Shown piece by piece: positions 45,976-53,948 of a DNA stretch of 53,948 nt. Position 1 is the first letter of the stretch. Every line of letters starts with the position of its first letter. The stretch spans positions 1-53,948 of the forward strand of contig NZ_SSNW01000031.1 of the NCBI RefSeq assembly GCF_004801315.1, read 5' to 3'. A model generated the notes under the pieces. It ran no database searches. It worked only from the letters and a program-made list of their open reading frames with translations, and was not told where the DNA came from. The position numbers and the translations under genes are program-made. This DNA comes from Deinococcus sp. Arct2-2 (lineage in GTDB: Bacteria; Deinococcota; Deinococci; Deinococcales; Deinococcaceae).

Positions 45976-46884
45976 ATGGCACCGCACGACCCGGCTCTTA
46001 CCTCAGAAGTCGCCCCCTTCGAAAATCCTGTCCGCGTCCGCGCGGGCTTTTCCTTAACCTTCGACGTGCCGTTTCCCACGCCGATGCTGTTCGTGGTGCA
46101 GCCGAGTGACCGCCTAGACCCCACCGGAACCCGCCAGCGCATCATCGATCAGCGGGCGCTGGGCGCGGCGCAGGGCATCCACACCTACACCGATTCTCAC
46201 GGCAATACGGTGTGGCGCATGTTGGCTCAGCCCGGAACCCTCACCATCGGCCACGACCTGATTGCCGAAATTACCCGCTACCCCGATCCGATTTTGTCTG
46301 CCCTCCGCAAAATGAACGTGGAAGAGTTGCCCGACGAAACCATCGGTTATCTGCTCCCCAGCCGCTACGTAGACAGCGATTTGGTAAGTGCCGAGGCGTG
46401 GGAGCGGTTCGGACACATTCAGGGCGGCTGGGCGCAGGTGCAGGCCATCAGCGACTACCTGCAAGATGAGTGCGTGTACGGCTACGGCAGCAACTCTTCG
46501 ACGACGGCCAAGCAAGCTCTGGACAGCAAACGCGCCGTGTGCCGCGACTTCGCGCATATGGGCGTGGCGTTTGCCCGTGCCCTCAATATTCCCGCCCGCT
46601 ACGTGTGCGGCTATATGCCCGACATCGACATCGTGCCTGACCCCGTGCCAATGGACTTTCATGCTTGGTTCGAGGCGTTCCTAGACGGCCAATGGCGCAC
46701 CTTCGATGCCCGGCACAACAAACCCCGTGCAGGCCGCGTGCTGATCGCGCAGGGCCGAGACGCCAGCGATGTGGCGTTCTCTACCACCTTCGGCAGCGCC
46801 CGACTGACCCACATGAAGGTCTGGGCCGACGAAACCAGTGTAGAAACCACGTTGGACGACTTGCCCAATCCACGTATTTTTTAA
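45976..46884 (+). CDS. Transglutaminase-like cysteine protease-fold protein
   Basis: A 302-residue protein with the catalytic triad of bacterial transglutaminase-like enzymes: Cys189 in RAVCRDFAHM, His229 in MDFHAWFEAF and Asp244 in RTFDARHN. The N-terminal beta domain (about residues 20-110) is the one usually found with this core. No signal peptide is visible, so it is likely cytosolic. Such proteins act as proteases, amidases or cross-linkers; the substrate is unknown. A hairpin terminator follows. Confidence 0.9.
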   Translation: MAPHDPALTSEVAPFENPVRVRAGFSLTFDVPFPTPMLFVVQPSDRLDPTGTRQRIIDQRALGAAQGIHTYTDSHGNTVWRMLAQPGTLTIGHDLIAEITRYPDPILSALRKMNVEELPDETIGYLLPSRYVDSDLVSAEAWERFGHIQGGWAQVQAISDYLQDECVYGYGSNSSTTAKQALDSKRAVCRDFAHMGVAFARALNIPARYVCGYMPDIDIVPDPVPMDFHAWFEAFLDGQWRTFDARHNKPRAGRVLIAQGRDASDVAFSTTFGSARLTHMKVWADETSVETTLDDLPNPRIF

Positions 46885-47158
46885 GCGATTAAAGCAAGTG
46901 CGGCGGCTTTAATTGGCCGCTGCACTCATTTCTATCGCTCACCCAAAAAAGGTAAGGCCGACCCAAGATAAGGCCAGCCTTCCGTGCGCACGGGCTTCAC
47001 CCGGCCCGCTGTGTATTCAGTGCGCTGATACGTTTAAGTTAACACGTGCATTGTCACAGCTGTGTCACAGCTAAATGCCGAGTCATCTTCCATATATATG
47101 AAAATTTGCACGAAAAGTGCACAAATCTTGAATTAACTCACTGTTTATTAAAAGCGTG
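46885..47158. other. AT-rich gap between convergent genes
   Basis: 274 bp between the 3' ends of the transglutaminase-like and methyltransferase genes. 46927-47000 is GC-rich with a CCGTGCGCACGG palindrome near 46980. From about 47020 the sequence turns AT-rich for about 130 bp. It includes a direct repeat TGTCACAGCTGTGTCACAGC (about 47052-47071), CATATATATG, TTTGCAC and GTGCACAAA half-sites, and a T-rich end. No coding frame. No tRNA or other RNA is recognised. Confidence 0.5.
46897..46926 (+). terminator. Hairpin after the transglutaminase-like gene
   Basis: AGTGCGGCGGC pairs with GCCGCTGCACT (one G-U) around TTTAATTG, then CATTTCTAT. The T-run is poor but the stem is strong. Confidence 0.55.
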
Positions 47159-47899
47159 TTAGATGGCTCGCGTTTGAAACACCATGACTTCACTGCGGGC
47201 GTCTAACGGGCCGCCGTGAAAGCTGCCCGTGACGCGGGGCGCTTCAAATCCGGCGTAGCGCAGCAGCCATTCCACCTCAAAGCGGGTGTAATACCGCTGG
47301 GTCAGGGTATAGTGTCGCCGCGTCAGGCGTCCGTCTGTATGGGTAGTGTCGGCGTGGTATTCGGTGGTGATGTGCTGGCGGGGTTTATCGTGGCGCTGCA
47401 CCAAAAAGACATCGGTGCGCGAGCCGTCTGCGCCGTAAAAGGTTTCGCCCTCGTGCCGCACCGTGTTCATTTTGCCAAAATTGGGCGAATACAAGTCGAA
47501 CACGAAGGCTCCGCCCGGTGCCAAATGCGCGCGAATGTTGTGTAGCGCGGCCAATTGCTCCCCCGGCGTGTACAGATGCATCAGGGCATTGAAGGGCGCG
47601 AGTGCCAGCCCGAAGCGTTCATCTAGTCGGAAGGTTTGTGCATCGCCCTGCACGAAGTTCAGGCTTAGGCCATCTGCTGCCGCCCGCGCCCGCCCTCGCT
47701 CGATCATGCGTGCGCTGGGTTCTACACCCGTGATCGCCACGCCCCGCCGCGCCAAAAATGCTGTGACCCGGCCTGTGCCCGCACCGATTTCCAGCACTGG
47801 GCCGCCTGTGCGCTCGGCCACACCCGCGTAAAAGTGCAGATCGTCGCGGTAGATGTCGTATTGGTGGTCGTAGAGGTCAGCGAAATCGTCGTAGTTCAC
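47159..47899 (-). CDS. SAM-dependent methyltransferase
   Basis: A 246-residue class I methyltransferase. Motif I VLEIGAGTGRVTAFLA is followed by GVEPSARMI (motif II acid), FVQGDAQTFRL and LAPFNALMHL. The C-terminal half has strands for substrate binding (RRHYTLTQRYYTRFEVEWLL). The substrate is unknown; the layout resembles small-molecule methyltransferases of the UbiE/COQ5-like group. ATG at 47899. It is the last gene before the AT-rich gap and lies 45 nt after the NodB gene boundary. Confidence 0.88.
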   Translation of the reverse strand: MNYDDFADLYDHQYDIYRDDLHFYAGVAERTGGPVLEIGAGTGRVTAFLARRGVAITGVEPSARMIERGRARAAADGLSLNFVQGDAQTFRLDERFGLALAPFNALMHLYTPGEQLAALHNIRAHLAPGGAFVFDLYSPNFGKMNTVRHEGETFYGADGSRTDVFLVQRHDKPRQHITTEYHADTTHTDGRLTRRHYTLTQRYYTRFEVEWLLRYAGFEAPRVTGSFHGGPLDARSEVMVFQTRAI

Positions 47900-47944
47900 A
47901 GGGAATAGGGTAGGCGCTTTGGGCAGATTGTGGCGGCAAGTTCT

Positions 47945-48703
47945 TTAGTTGACCTCTGCTGAGACCTCCTCTCTGCCCAGCACGTCCCGCCATCCCCGCG
48001 CCCTTACCCCCGGCACCTCTCCCAACGGCACGGCTCGCCACCCCGCTTCTTGCATCTGCCGCAGCAGTTCGGGCAGGGCGGGCACGGTTACGCTTGCGCC
48101 GGGGCCAGCGTCGTGCAGTACCAAGACTGCGCCGGGGTGAAGCTTGGCAAGGACTTGAGCTGGCAAAGTTTCGGGCGTGGCCCCCCGCTGCCAGTCGCCG
48201 CCTTCTGCGCTCCAGTGTGCGCCCGTGACCCCTGCCATGCGCTGCCCCAGTACTGTTGCCAGCGTGTACGCGCCGTGTGGTGGGCGGTGGAAGCGGGCGG
48301 GCTGCCCCGTGACGGCACTCACCCGGCGGGCAGCGCTCAACGGGTCAAGCAACGCGCCCCAAGGCGAACGAATCCAAGCATGAACATGCCGCGCAGCGTG
48401 CGGTTCTACTTCATGCCCCTCCGTCAGCAGGCGGCCAATCAAGTTAGGGTGGGCCTCGGCGTTGGCGGCAATGACAAAGAAGGTGGCCCGCACATTGGCC
48501 GCCCCCAGTGCATCCAGTACGGCAGGCGTGGTGGCCGGGTCAGGCCCATCGTCGAAGGTCAACGCAACTGTCTTCTCCGCCTCTGACCCCTGCCGCACGA
48601 CGCCTAAATTGAGCCGCTGCACCAGAAAATAAGGTAGGCCAATGTAGATGGCTCCAACCGCACCCAAGATTCCCAGCGCTCGCCACCACGACTCATTTGC
48701 CAC
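47945..48703 (-). CDS. NodB-type polysaccharide deacetylase
   Basis: A 252-residue carbohydrate esterase. An N-terminal anchor (ALGILGAVGAIYIGLPYFL) places it in or across the membrane. Motif 1 TFDDGPD (Asp51, Asp52) is intact. The metal His pair is in GHEVEPHAARHVH, where Pro and Ala replace the common Asn-His-Ser/Thr-x-x-His spacing residues. FHRPPHG is motif 3 and LHDAGP motif 5. It probably de-N-acetylates peptidoglycan or another surface glycan. The GTG at 48703 overlaps the glycosyltransferase stop by 1 nt. Confidence 0.88.
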   Translation of the reverse strand: MANESWWRALGILGAVGAIYIGLPYFLVQRLNLGVVRQGSEAEKTVALTFDDGPDPATTPAVLDALGAANVRATFFVIAANAEAHPNLIGRLLTEGHEVEPHAARHVHAWIRSPWGALLDPLSAARRVSAVTGQPARFHRPPHGAYTLATVLGQRMAGVTGAHWSAEGGDWQRGATPETLPAQVLAKLHPGAVLVLHDAGPGASVTVPALPELLRQMQEAGWRAVPLGEVPGVRARGWRDVLGREEVSAEVN

Positions 48704-49863
48704 TAGACACTCACCACCACTGGTTTTGCCTGTTCTCTACCTAACTTGTTCAGCAACGCCGCAGCCACCCGCTCCGCCGCGTCCGGCTTGCTCACGGCCA
48801 TGGCTGCGGCGCTCAAGCGGGCGCGTTCGCTGGCATCTAGGGCGTGCAGGACAGAGCCGCGCAATTGGTTTTGCTCCTTCACCCACAGGGCCGCGCCGTG
48901 CCGCACCAGATAGTCGGCGTTGTGTTCTTCCTGCCCCGGAATCGGTTCGTAAACTACGAGTGGCACGCCCAGCGTGGTGGATTCGGCCACCGTCAGGCCG
49001 CCTGCCTTGCCCACCACCAGATCGGACGCAGCCAGCAGTTGCGGAAAGCGCCGCGTGAAGCCCAGATGGTGAATGGTAGCCCCGCCCAGCCGCGTCATCC
49101 CTTCTTCCTTTGCTCCGGCCAGCACCAGCACTTGCACGCGCCGCCCCAGCCCGCCCAGTTCGGTCAGCACGCGGCCCAGCGCCCGGTAAGCGCCTGTGCC
49201 GCCGCCCGACAGCAAAATCAGCGGCAACTCTGGGTCTAGGCCGTGTTCCTCCCTCAGCGCCGCCTGATCCAAGCCGATGAGTTGGCGGTAAATCGGCGCA
49301 ATCGGAATCCCCGTGACCACCACACTCTGGGGCGGAATCTTCCACTGCCCCATCTGCTCCTGAGCCTCATCGGTGGCAACCATCAGCAACTCGGCTTCGG
49401 GCCGCGCCCAGTGGTGATGCACGCGGTAATCGGTGACCACCAATGCATTCAGAAAATCTGCGCCCAGCCGCATGCGGGCGGCGTTGGCGAGGGCGGTAGG
49501 TGTGGGATAGCTGCTGACCACCACTTCAGGCCGCACTTCGCGCACATCGCGCAGCATGCCGCGCCTGCCCAGCCACGTAAACACGTCTGTCAGCGCCTTG
49601 GGTTCCGATTCGCGGTCTGTCCATTCATAAAAAGCGCGGTACATCCCCGGCGCGTGCCGCAGCCACCAGTCGTAAATGTGCAGCGTAAACAGGCGCTCCA
49701 CAGGCGTCATGTACTCGATAAAGTCGGCGTGCCGCACATCCAGCGTAGTTCCTGCCGCCCGGAGCGCCCGGTCTATGGCGTCGTTGGCCTGATGGTGCCC
49801 ACTGCCAAAAGAGGCCGAAACGATCAGCGCCCGCAACGGCTCAGGAACAGGAAGCTCAGGCAT
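48703..49863 (-). CDS. MGDG-synthase-like glycosyltransferase (GT28)
   Basis: A 386-residue family-28 glycosyltransferase of the monogalactosyl/glucosyl-diacylglycerol synthase group. ASFGSGHHQA is the N-terminal membrane/acceptor loop of that group, and the C-terminal donor-binding part has LLSGGGTGAY and GKAGGLTVAESTTLGVPLV. It should attach a sugar from a UDP-sugar to diacylglycerol on the inner leaflet. Deinococcus membranes are rich in glycolipids, which fits. It is coupled to the NodB-type gene and lies in an envelope gene run with the permease, fabZ and mreB. Confidence 0.87.
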   Translation of the reverse strand: MPELPVPEPLRALIVSASFGSGHHQANDAIDRALRAAGTTLDVRHADFIEYMTPVERLFTLHIYDWWLRHAPGMYRAFYEWTDRESEPKALTDVFTWLGRRGMLRDVREVRPEVVVSSYPTPTALANAARMRLGADFLNALVVTDYRVHHHWARPEAELLMVATDEAQEQMGQWKIPPQSVVVTGIPIAPIYRQLIGLDQAALREEHGLDPELPLILLSGGGTGAYRALGRVLTELGGLGRRVQVLVLAGAKEEGMTRLGGATIHHLGFTRRFPQLLAASDLVVGKAGGLTVAESTTLGVPLVVYEPIPGQEEHNADYLVRHGAALWVKEQNQLRGSVLHALDASERARLSAAAMAVSKPDAAERVAAALLNKLGREQAKPVVVSV

Positions 49864-49899
49864 CCGCGCCGTCCAAATCTTTTTCCACTAAAAGCCTCA

Positions 49900-51045
49900 T
49901 CATCTGCGTCTCAGCAGCCAAAGCCCCAGCCCCGCAAACACCACGTTCGCCAGCCATACGCCCACTTCGGGCAGGCTGGGCAGCAACGGTGCAAGCGTGA
50001 GGCCCAAGAAAAACACCAAGTAGTAGCCCACCGCTATCATCAGGGCGAGGCCCAGCGACACACCCAATGTGCGCCCGTAGCGCAGGGCAAAGGGCAGGGC
50101 CACCAACGCCAGCACCAGATTTCCGAAGGGCAAGGCCAGCTTGCGGTTCAGGTTCACGCGGGCCGTTTGGCGCTCGGCGGCTTTGGCGTTCTTGTCGGTC
50201 AGCACGGCCATCAATTCATTCCAACCCTCGCCATCTGCGCCAATTGCGTCGGCATATGTTGCCAGCGTTTTCTTGCGGCTCAGGCCTGTATCTATCGCCA
50301 ATGTGGCGGAGGGTTCGGGCGGCAGAATCACGCTGGGGAACACGGCCTGCACCGCTTCACGGAAGGCCACTGGGTCTGTTTCGGATACCTTGGACAGTCG
50401 CGCCGCCGCCGCATAATCCACCGAATATACGCTGTAACCGCGCAGGGTCAGGCGGTTGTTTTCAAAGGTTCCAGCGTCGGCAAAAATGATCCGGCCCTGC
50501 TTGGGCGCGTCGGCTGACCACTGCTCCAGCCGAATCTGCTTCAGTTCGCGTTTGGCCCCGTCATAGCTGCCCAGCGAAAGCGTCAGGTTGTTGCCTAAAT
50601 CCACCGTCTTGCCTACCAGTTGCGACAATCCAGCGCCAGTCAGTACATCCCAGTACAGGCCGCGCGTTTCTATGTTGGCACGCGGAGCCACCCACAGCGA
50701 CAGCCAAATGCTGAGGGCCGTCACCGCCGCCGCCGTGACCCACACGGGCCGCGCCACCCGCCCCAGACTGATGCCGCCCGATTGCACGGCCACCAATTCA
50801 CGATCCGTCGCCAGTCGCCCGAAGGCCACCACCGTCATCAACACCACCGTCATCGGCAGCACCTTCACCAGCGTATCGGGCATTTGGTAGCCGATCCAGC
50901 GGGCAATGAGGCCAATGGGCACGCCCGTGAGCCACTGACTGGAAATAAAGAAATAGCCGAAGCTGAGGATGGCCGTGAACAAGAGTGCGCCTGCAAACAG
51001 CGGCGGCAAGAGTTCCAGCGTGACGTAGCGGGAGAGGCGGGTCAT
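49900..51045 (-). CDS. LptF/LptG-family permease
   Basis: A 381-residue YjgP/YjgQ-type permease. Three N-terminal helices (LLPPLFAGALLFTAILSFGYF, VLPMTVVLMTVVAFGRLATD, VWVTAAAVTALSIWLSLWV) and three C-terminal ones flank a large outer beta-rich domain (YWDVLTGAGLSQLV to SETDPVAFREA). DRELVAVQSGGISLGR is the conserved cytosolic loop that docks with the LptB ATPase. In Gram-negative bacteria LptF and LptG export lipopolysaccharide; Deinococcus has no LPS, so a different lipid or glycolipid is probably moved. Only one such gene is in the window. The ATG at 51045 is preferred over the longer frame. Confidence 0.88.
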   Translation of the reverse strand: MTRLSRYVTLELLPPLFAGALLFTAILSFGYFFISSQWLTGVPIGLIARWIGYQMPDTLVKVLPMTVVLMTVVAFGRLATDRELVAVQSGGISLGRVARPVWVTAAAVTALSIWLSLWVAPRANIETRGLYWDVLTGAGLSQLVGKTVDLGNNLTLSLGSYDGAKRELKQIRLEQWSADAPKQGRIIFADAGTFENNRLTLRGYSVYSVDYAAAARLSKVSETDPVAFREAVQAVFPSVILPPEPSATLAIDTGLSRKKTLATYADAIGADGEGWNELMAVLTDKNAKAAERQTARVNLNRKLALPFGNLVLALVALPFALRYGRTLGVSLGLALMIAVGYYLVFFLGLTLAPLLPSLPEVGVWLANVVFAGLGLWLLRRR

Positions 51046-51065
51046 GGAGTGCCTACTGCATGGGA

Positions 51066-51131
51066 GATGGATCGTGGATCGTGGATCGTGGTCGGTTCGT
51101 TCCTCTCCACGGTCCACCCTCTACAATCCAC
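51066..51131. repeat. GATCGTG array between fabZ and the permease
   Basis: Three tandem GATCGTG units (51070-51090) followed by CCACGGTCCACCCTCTACAATCC, related to the 7046-7097 repeat and with similar flanks (GGGAGATGG and CCACCCTCT). Like the first, it lies between two leftward genes of one unit. Confidence 0.6.
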
Positions 51132-51136
51132 AAGCC

Positions 51137-51568
51137 TCACCCTTTTGCCACAGCAAACAGGATCGTGGCTTCGGCGGCCAGCACGCCGTCTACCTCGGCG
51201 CGGCAAGTGGTTTTGCCCAATCCCCGGCGCAGAAATTCCAATTTGGCGTGCAGATGCAGAACGTCGCCCGGAATCACCTTGCGCTTAAAGCGTGCGCCCT
51301 CGATGCCCGCGAGGTAGCCGATTTGCCCCGGCTCCATCCCTTCGCGCATACAGAACATGCTGGCCTGCGCCAAGGCTTCAATAATCAGCACCCCCGGCAT
51401 TACGGGTTCGGTGGGAAAGTGGCCGGTAAAAAACGGCTCGTTGATGCTCACATTTTTGACGGCATGAACGACGCCGCCCTCTGCGCTTAGGACGCGGTCA
51501 ACCATCACAAAGGGGAAGCGGTGGGGCAGAATCTTGAGGATGTCTTGGATCAGCAGAGGTTCGGTCAT
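51137..51568 (-). CDS. fabZ: 3-hydroxyacyl-ACP dehydratase FabZ
   Basis: A 143-residue hot-dog-fold dehydratase of fatty acid elongation. [13 protein letters not shown] and the catalytic His in [13 protein letters not shown], with Glu in IEALAQ, are intact. It dehydrates 3-hydroxyacyl-ACP to trans-2-enoyl-ACP. SD AGGAG lies 6 nt before the ATG at 51568. Being beside the permease and glycolipid synthase suggests co-supply of envelope lipids. Confidence 0.95.
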   Translation of the reverse strand: MTEPLLIQDILKILPHRFPFVMVDRVLSAEGGVVHAVKNVSINEPFFTGHFPTEPVMPGVLIIEALAQASMFCMREGMEPGQIGYLAGIEGARFKRKVIPGDVLHLHAKLEFLRRGLGKTTCRAEVDGVLAAEATILFAVAKG

Positions 51569-51716
51569 ATGGCTCCTGTTGGGGCGGAAAGTGGTCTAGA
51601 GGAAAACATTGGGCAGGGCCGGAATGAAAAAGCAGGCGCAGCCATCTTATCTGGCCCGCGCCCACTCTTTCGCCCAACCATCCTTAGACGCTCAGGCTGC
51701 CAACCATCAAACGCTC

Positions 51717-52757
51717 TTATCGGCGCAGATAGTTGTCGCTAGAAACAAGGCTGTCGCCCAGCACCGGAATCATTTCCAGTGCCATGCCTGTGCCTACCGC
51801 AACAGCTTCTACAGCGTTTTCGGCCACAGCCACAGGAATCCCGGTGGTCTGGCGCAGCAGTTCATCGAAGTTACGGAGCAGGCTTCCGCCGCCCGTCATG
51901 ACGATTCCCCGGTCGATAATGTCGCTGACCAGTTCGGGCGGCGTGATTTCCAGCACGCGCTTCACGCAGTCCACAATCTTGGAGACAGGCTCAGACAGGG
52001 CTTCCACCACGTCGTGGCTGTCCAGCGAAATGGTCTTGGGCAGGCCGTTGACCAGATCGCGCCCGCGCACTTCTGCGGTCAGGCTTTCGCCGTCGTTCAG
52101 CAGCATGGCCGCGCCCACTTTCACCTTGATTTCTTCGGCGGTGCGCTCCCCGATCAGCACGTTATGCTTGCGGCGCACGTACCGGATGATGCTTTCATCG
52201 AACTCGTTGCCCGCGATCCGCATGGATTCGCTGACTACGATGCCGCCCAACGAAATCACGGCCACGTCGGTGCTGCCGCCGCCAATGTCGACGACCATGC
52301 TGCCGATTGGCTCGGCAATCTTCAGGCCCGCGCCAATTGCGGCGGCCAGCGGTTCCTCAATTAGGAAGGCGCGTTTGGCATTGGAGTTCAGGGCGGCCCG
52401 CAACACGGCGCGTTTCTCTACGTCGCTAACGTTACTGGGCACGCCTACCATCAGTTGCGGCTTGAACCCGAACAGACGGCCCGCGTTGCCCTGCACTTTT
52501 TGCAGGAACATGGTGATCATCTTTTCGGTCAGCCCTTCATCGGCAATCACGCCGTCTTTGATGGGCCGCACCGCCACAATTCCGCCCGGCGTGCGCCCGA
52601 TCATGCGGTACGCCTCCTCGCCCACCGCCTTGACCTGCTTGCTGTCGCGTGTCATGGCGATCACGCTGGGTTCTTGCAGTACCAGACCACGGGTCTTGCT
52701 GTAAATAAGGAACGTCGCCGTTCCCAGATCAATGCCAATATCTTCAGACAACCGCAC
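51717..52757 (-). CDS. mreB: Cell-shape actin homologue MreB
   Basis: A 346-residue MreB, which polymerises into membrane-bound filaments that direct wall synthesis. The nucleotide-binding phosphate loops are GIDLGTATFLIY and VVDIGGGSTDVAVI, and the adenosine motif is IVMTGGGSLLRNFD. The GTG at 52757 is preferred because GGAGG lies 6 nt upstream; the frame is open to 52820. Unlike many bacteria, mreB is not next to mreCD, which lie about 13 kb away. Curved or coccoid Deinococcus often lack some of these genes, so a full set points to a rod-forming or at least elongating species. Confidence 0.94.
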   Translation of the reverse strand: MRLSEDIGIDLGTATFLIYSKTRGLVLQEPSVIAMTRDSKQVKAVGEEAYRMIGRTPGGIVAVRPIKDGVIADEGLTEKMITMFLQKVQGNAGRLFGFKPQLMVGVPSNVSDVEKRAVLRAALNSNAKRAFLIEEPLAAAIGAGLKIAEPIGSMVVDIGGGSTDVAVISLGGIVVSESMRIAGNEFDESIIRYVRRKHNVLIGERTAEEIKVKVGAAMLLNDGESLTAEVRGRDLVNGLPKTISLDSHDVVEALSEPVSKIVDCVKRVLEITPPELVSDIIDRGIVMTGGGSLLRNFDELLRQTTGIPVAVAENAVEAVAVGTGMALEMIPVLGDSLVSSDNYLRR

Positions 52758-52912
52758 GCATTTCCTCCGGTTCCCAATTGGGGAAGCCCAGCGCAGGCTT
52801 AACATCCTGACGGGGCGCAAAACCCTGTCATGCTATCACGGGGCATGAGGAGAGCTTAAATCGCGCCTCATCCAGTTAAAATTGCCCTAGTATACGGGCG
52901 TTCAGCTTTCAC

Positions 52913-53164
52913 TCAGCGGGGTTTGATGTATGCCCCCAACGCGGCTACAGCGCTGCACAGGACGGCCAGCACCAGCGCCCGCGTAAATCCCGGCACATCG
53001 GCCCAGCCTAGTCCGGCGCTCATAGCATTTTCCAAACTGCCCACCGAACGCAGCCACAGCGGCGCACCCGCACTCAGCGCCGCGAAAGCGCCCAGCGTCA
53101 GGGCGGCCAATCCCACCCCAAACAGCACGAGCAGCAGGGTCAATATCCACGCGAGAACGCGCAC
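52913..53164 (-). CDS. Small two-helix membrane protein of unknown function
   Basis: An 83-residue protein with two clear membrane helices (WILTLLLVLFGVGLAALTLGA and ALVLAVLCSAVAALGAYI) joined by a loop of about 30 residues. I do not recognise the family. GGGGG lies a few bases before the GTG start at 53164. It is directly upstream of mreB on the same strand, with 155 nt between them, so it may be co-expressed. Confidence 0.6.
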   Translation of the reverse strand: MRVLAWILTLLLVLFGVGLAALTLGAFAALSAGAPLWLRSVGSLENAMSAGLGWADVPGFTRALVLAVLCSAVAALGAYIKPR

Positions 53165-53296
53165 TGAACCCCCCGCGATTCTGACGAAACCTTCATTCGG
53201 CGCATTCTAATTGGGCCGGGTGGGAATGGCGTGAAAAACCCGGCATTTTGGCGGCGTGGACTCTAACCGCCGAGCCTCACCACTTGCCGCAGCCGC

Positions 53297-53302
53297 TACA
53301 CT
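53297..53302 (+). promoter_or_regulatory. -10 box of the small gene at 53310
   Basis: TACACT, 7 nt, then an in-frame GTG at 53310, as at aroE and the GNAT gene. Confidence 0.4.
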
Positions 53303-53309
53303 GGCCCGT

Positions 53310-53558
53310 GTGTCTTTGCCTGCCCGCGTCCGTGTGACCCGCCCGCCCCTGCCCTTGTCTCACACTCTTCGTAATGCCGTTGCTCGAATGTTGCCCGCCG
53401 CGCCAGTGCCTGAACTGACCGCCGCTGCTTTGGCAATTGCAGGCGGGGCTGTCATCGGCGCTTCTCTGCGCTGGGACGGGGGAGAGGCCGAGTTTATAGA
53501 GTCCGGTTGGCGGGGGCGCGGGATTGAGGCGGAGTTGGCGCGGGTGTTGGGTGATTGA
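53310..53558 (+). CDS. Small protein of unknown function
   Basis: An 82-residue basic protein with no clear domain. It has an Ala-rich middle part (ELTAAALAIAGGAVIGASL) and a C-terminal SGWRGRGIEAELARVLG that faintly recalls the CoA-binding edge of GNAT enzymes. The GTG at 53310 is chosen from the -10 box; the frame is open from 53256. Weak case. Confidence 0.35.
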   Translation: MSLPARVRVTRPPLPLSHTLRNAVARMLPAAPVPELTAAALAIAGGAVIGASLRWDGGEAEFIESGWRGRGIEAELARVLGD

Positions 53559-53948
53559 GATTTGGGTTGCTTGTCTTGTCCCACGATTTGCCCCAGCCCC
53601 CTCTGCTCCGCAGCTTTTCAAGTACCCCACCGGGTAGGGGGAGCGGCGCTGCGCTAGGCAGGATTCATCTTGTCGCGTCCAGACTCGGCTCAATCGTTCA
53701 TCTGAAGCGGAATTGCCAGTCGTCTTGACACTGGAATTGGCCCGCGCGTTTCACGCACGACGGCCTCACATGGATGTGGGCGAGGACGGTGTAGGCCTGT
53801 TTTTCCCCTCTCCCCTTGCGGGGGAGGGCGCTGCATAGCAGCGGGAGGGGGGAAATGAGCGCCAGCGATTGCCCCTCTGCCCTTCCCTAGACCCTTATAC
53901 GGATTCCGATTAATTCTGACACACAGGCCACCAGTGGAAGAGGGTGTG
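53559..53948. repeat. Terminal intergenic region with composite repeat, copy G
   Basis: No gene is seen in the last 390 bp. 53590-53640 holds CCCTCTGCTCCGCAGC and a TACCCCACCGGGTAGGGGGA hairpin. 53800-53890 has CCCCTCTCCCCTTGCGGGGG, GCGCTGCATAGCAGCGGG and AGCGCCAGCGATTGCCCCTC, the same blocks as copies A and B. After CTAGACCCTTATAC (about 53886-53900) the sequence differs from every other copy, so another element may begin there. The stretch 53640-53800 shows no repeat match. Confidence 0.55.

Noticed and set aside
49243..50517. A 424-codon frame opposite the glycosyltransferase and permease
   Set aside because: Same shadow composition; it spans two recognised genes on the other strand.

Overview
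The window is about 54 kb of GC-rich chromosomal DNA that looks like a Deinococcus species. The evidence is the high third-position GC, frequent GTG starts, many genes whose start codon sits 6-7 nt behind a -10 box (leaderless style), dense short intergenic repeats, and the gene content: a UvrD/PcrA-type helicase, an Fe-S/NarI-like reductase, NodB plus MGDG-synthase-like envelope genes, and several insertion sequence (IS) families. The genus is an inference from these traits. No rRNA, tRNA, CRISPR array or phage module was found.

Layout. 1-1.3 kb: remains of an IS66 transposase beside an IS4-type transposase. 1.4-16.6 kb: uvrD/pcrA, a Nudix hydrolase translationally coupled to a tandem-repeat (LRV/HEAT-like) protein, a MoxR ATPase with a VWA-like metallopeptidase-fold partner, a large membrane Fe-S oxidoreductase with an unusual repetitive tail, DegV, a class A beta-lactamase-like lipoprotein, a DHH phosphoesterase, an unrecognised protein and a HAD hydrolase. 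16.7-21.6 kb: four IS elements of four types packed end to end inside one copy of an intergenic repeat. 21.9-29.9 kb: isocitrate lyase, a small secreted protein, then the leftward block phoH-ybeY-dgkA-(leader)-CNNM/CBS protein-cdd, followed by aroE.

29.9-53.9 kb: a CHASE/PAS/GAF histidine kinase and a REC-histidine kinase, OsmC, the leftward block deoC-maf-mreC-mreD-PBP2 (nucleotide salvage/house-cleaning joined to the cell elongation machinery), bcp-rpiA-PIG-L deacetylase, a GNAT acetyltransferase, a YyaL-type thioredoxin-domain protein, a transglutaminase-like protein, a methyltransferase, and a leftward envelope run: mreB, fabZ, LptF/G-like permease, glycolipid-type glycosyltransferase and NodB-type deacetylase. 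MreB, MreC, MreD and PBP2 belong to one machine although mreB lies about 13 kb from the other three.

The most unusual signals are: (1) seven copies of an R-K-x-W-x-P-K motif in the roughly 375-residue disordered tail of the Fe-S oxidoreductase; (2) a family of roughly 180-250 bp palindromic intergenic elements (MITE-like), one of which supplies the stop codon of the beta-lactamase-like gene and another of which holds the IS cluster; (3) a short promoter-plus-terminator leader, with an alternative pairing, before the CNNM/CBS gene; and (4) a strong, repeatable leaderless promoter pattern. Start codons given below were chosen from these -10 boxes, Shine-Dalgarno (SD) sequences and overlaps with neighbours, so they are often shorter than the longest open frame.
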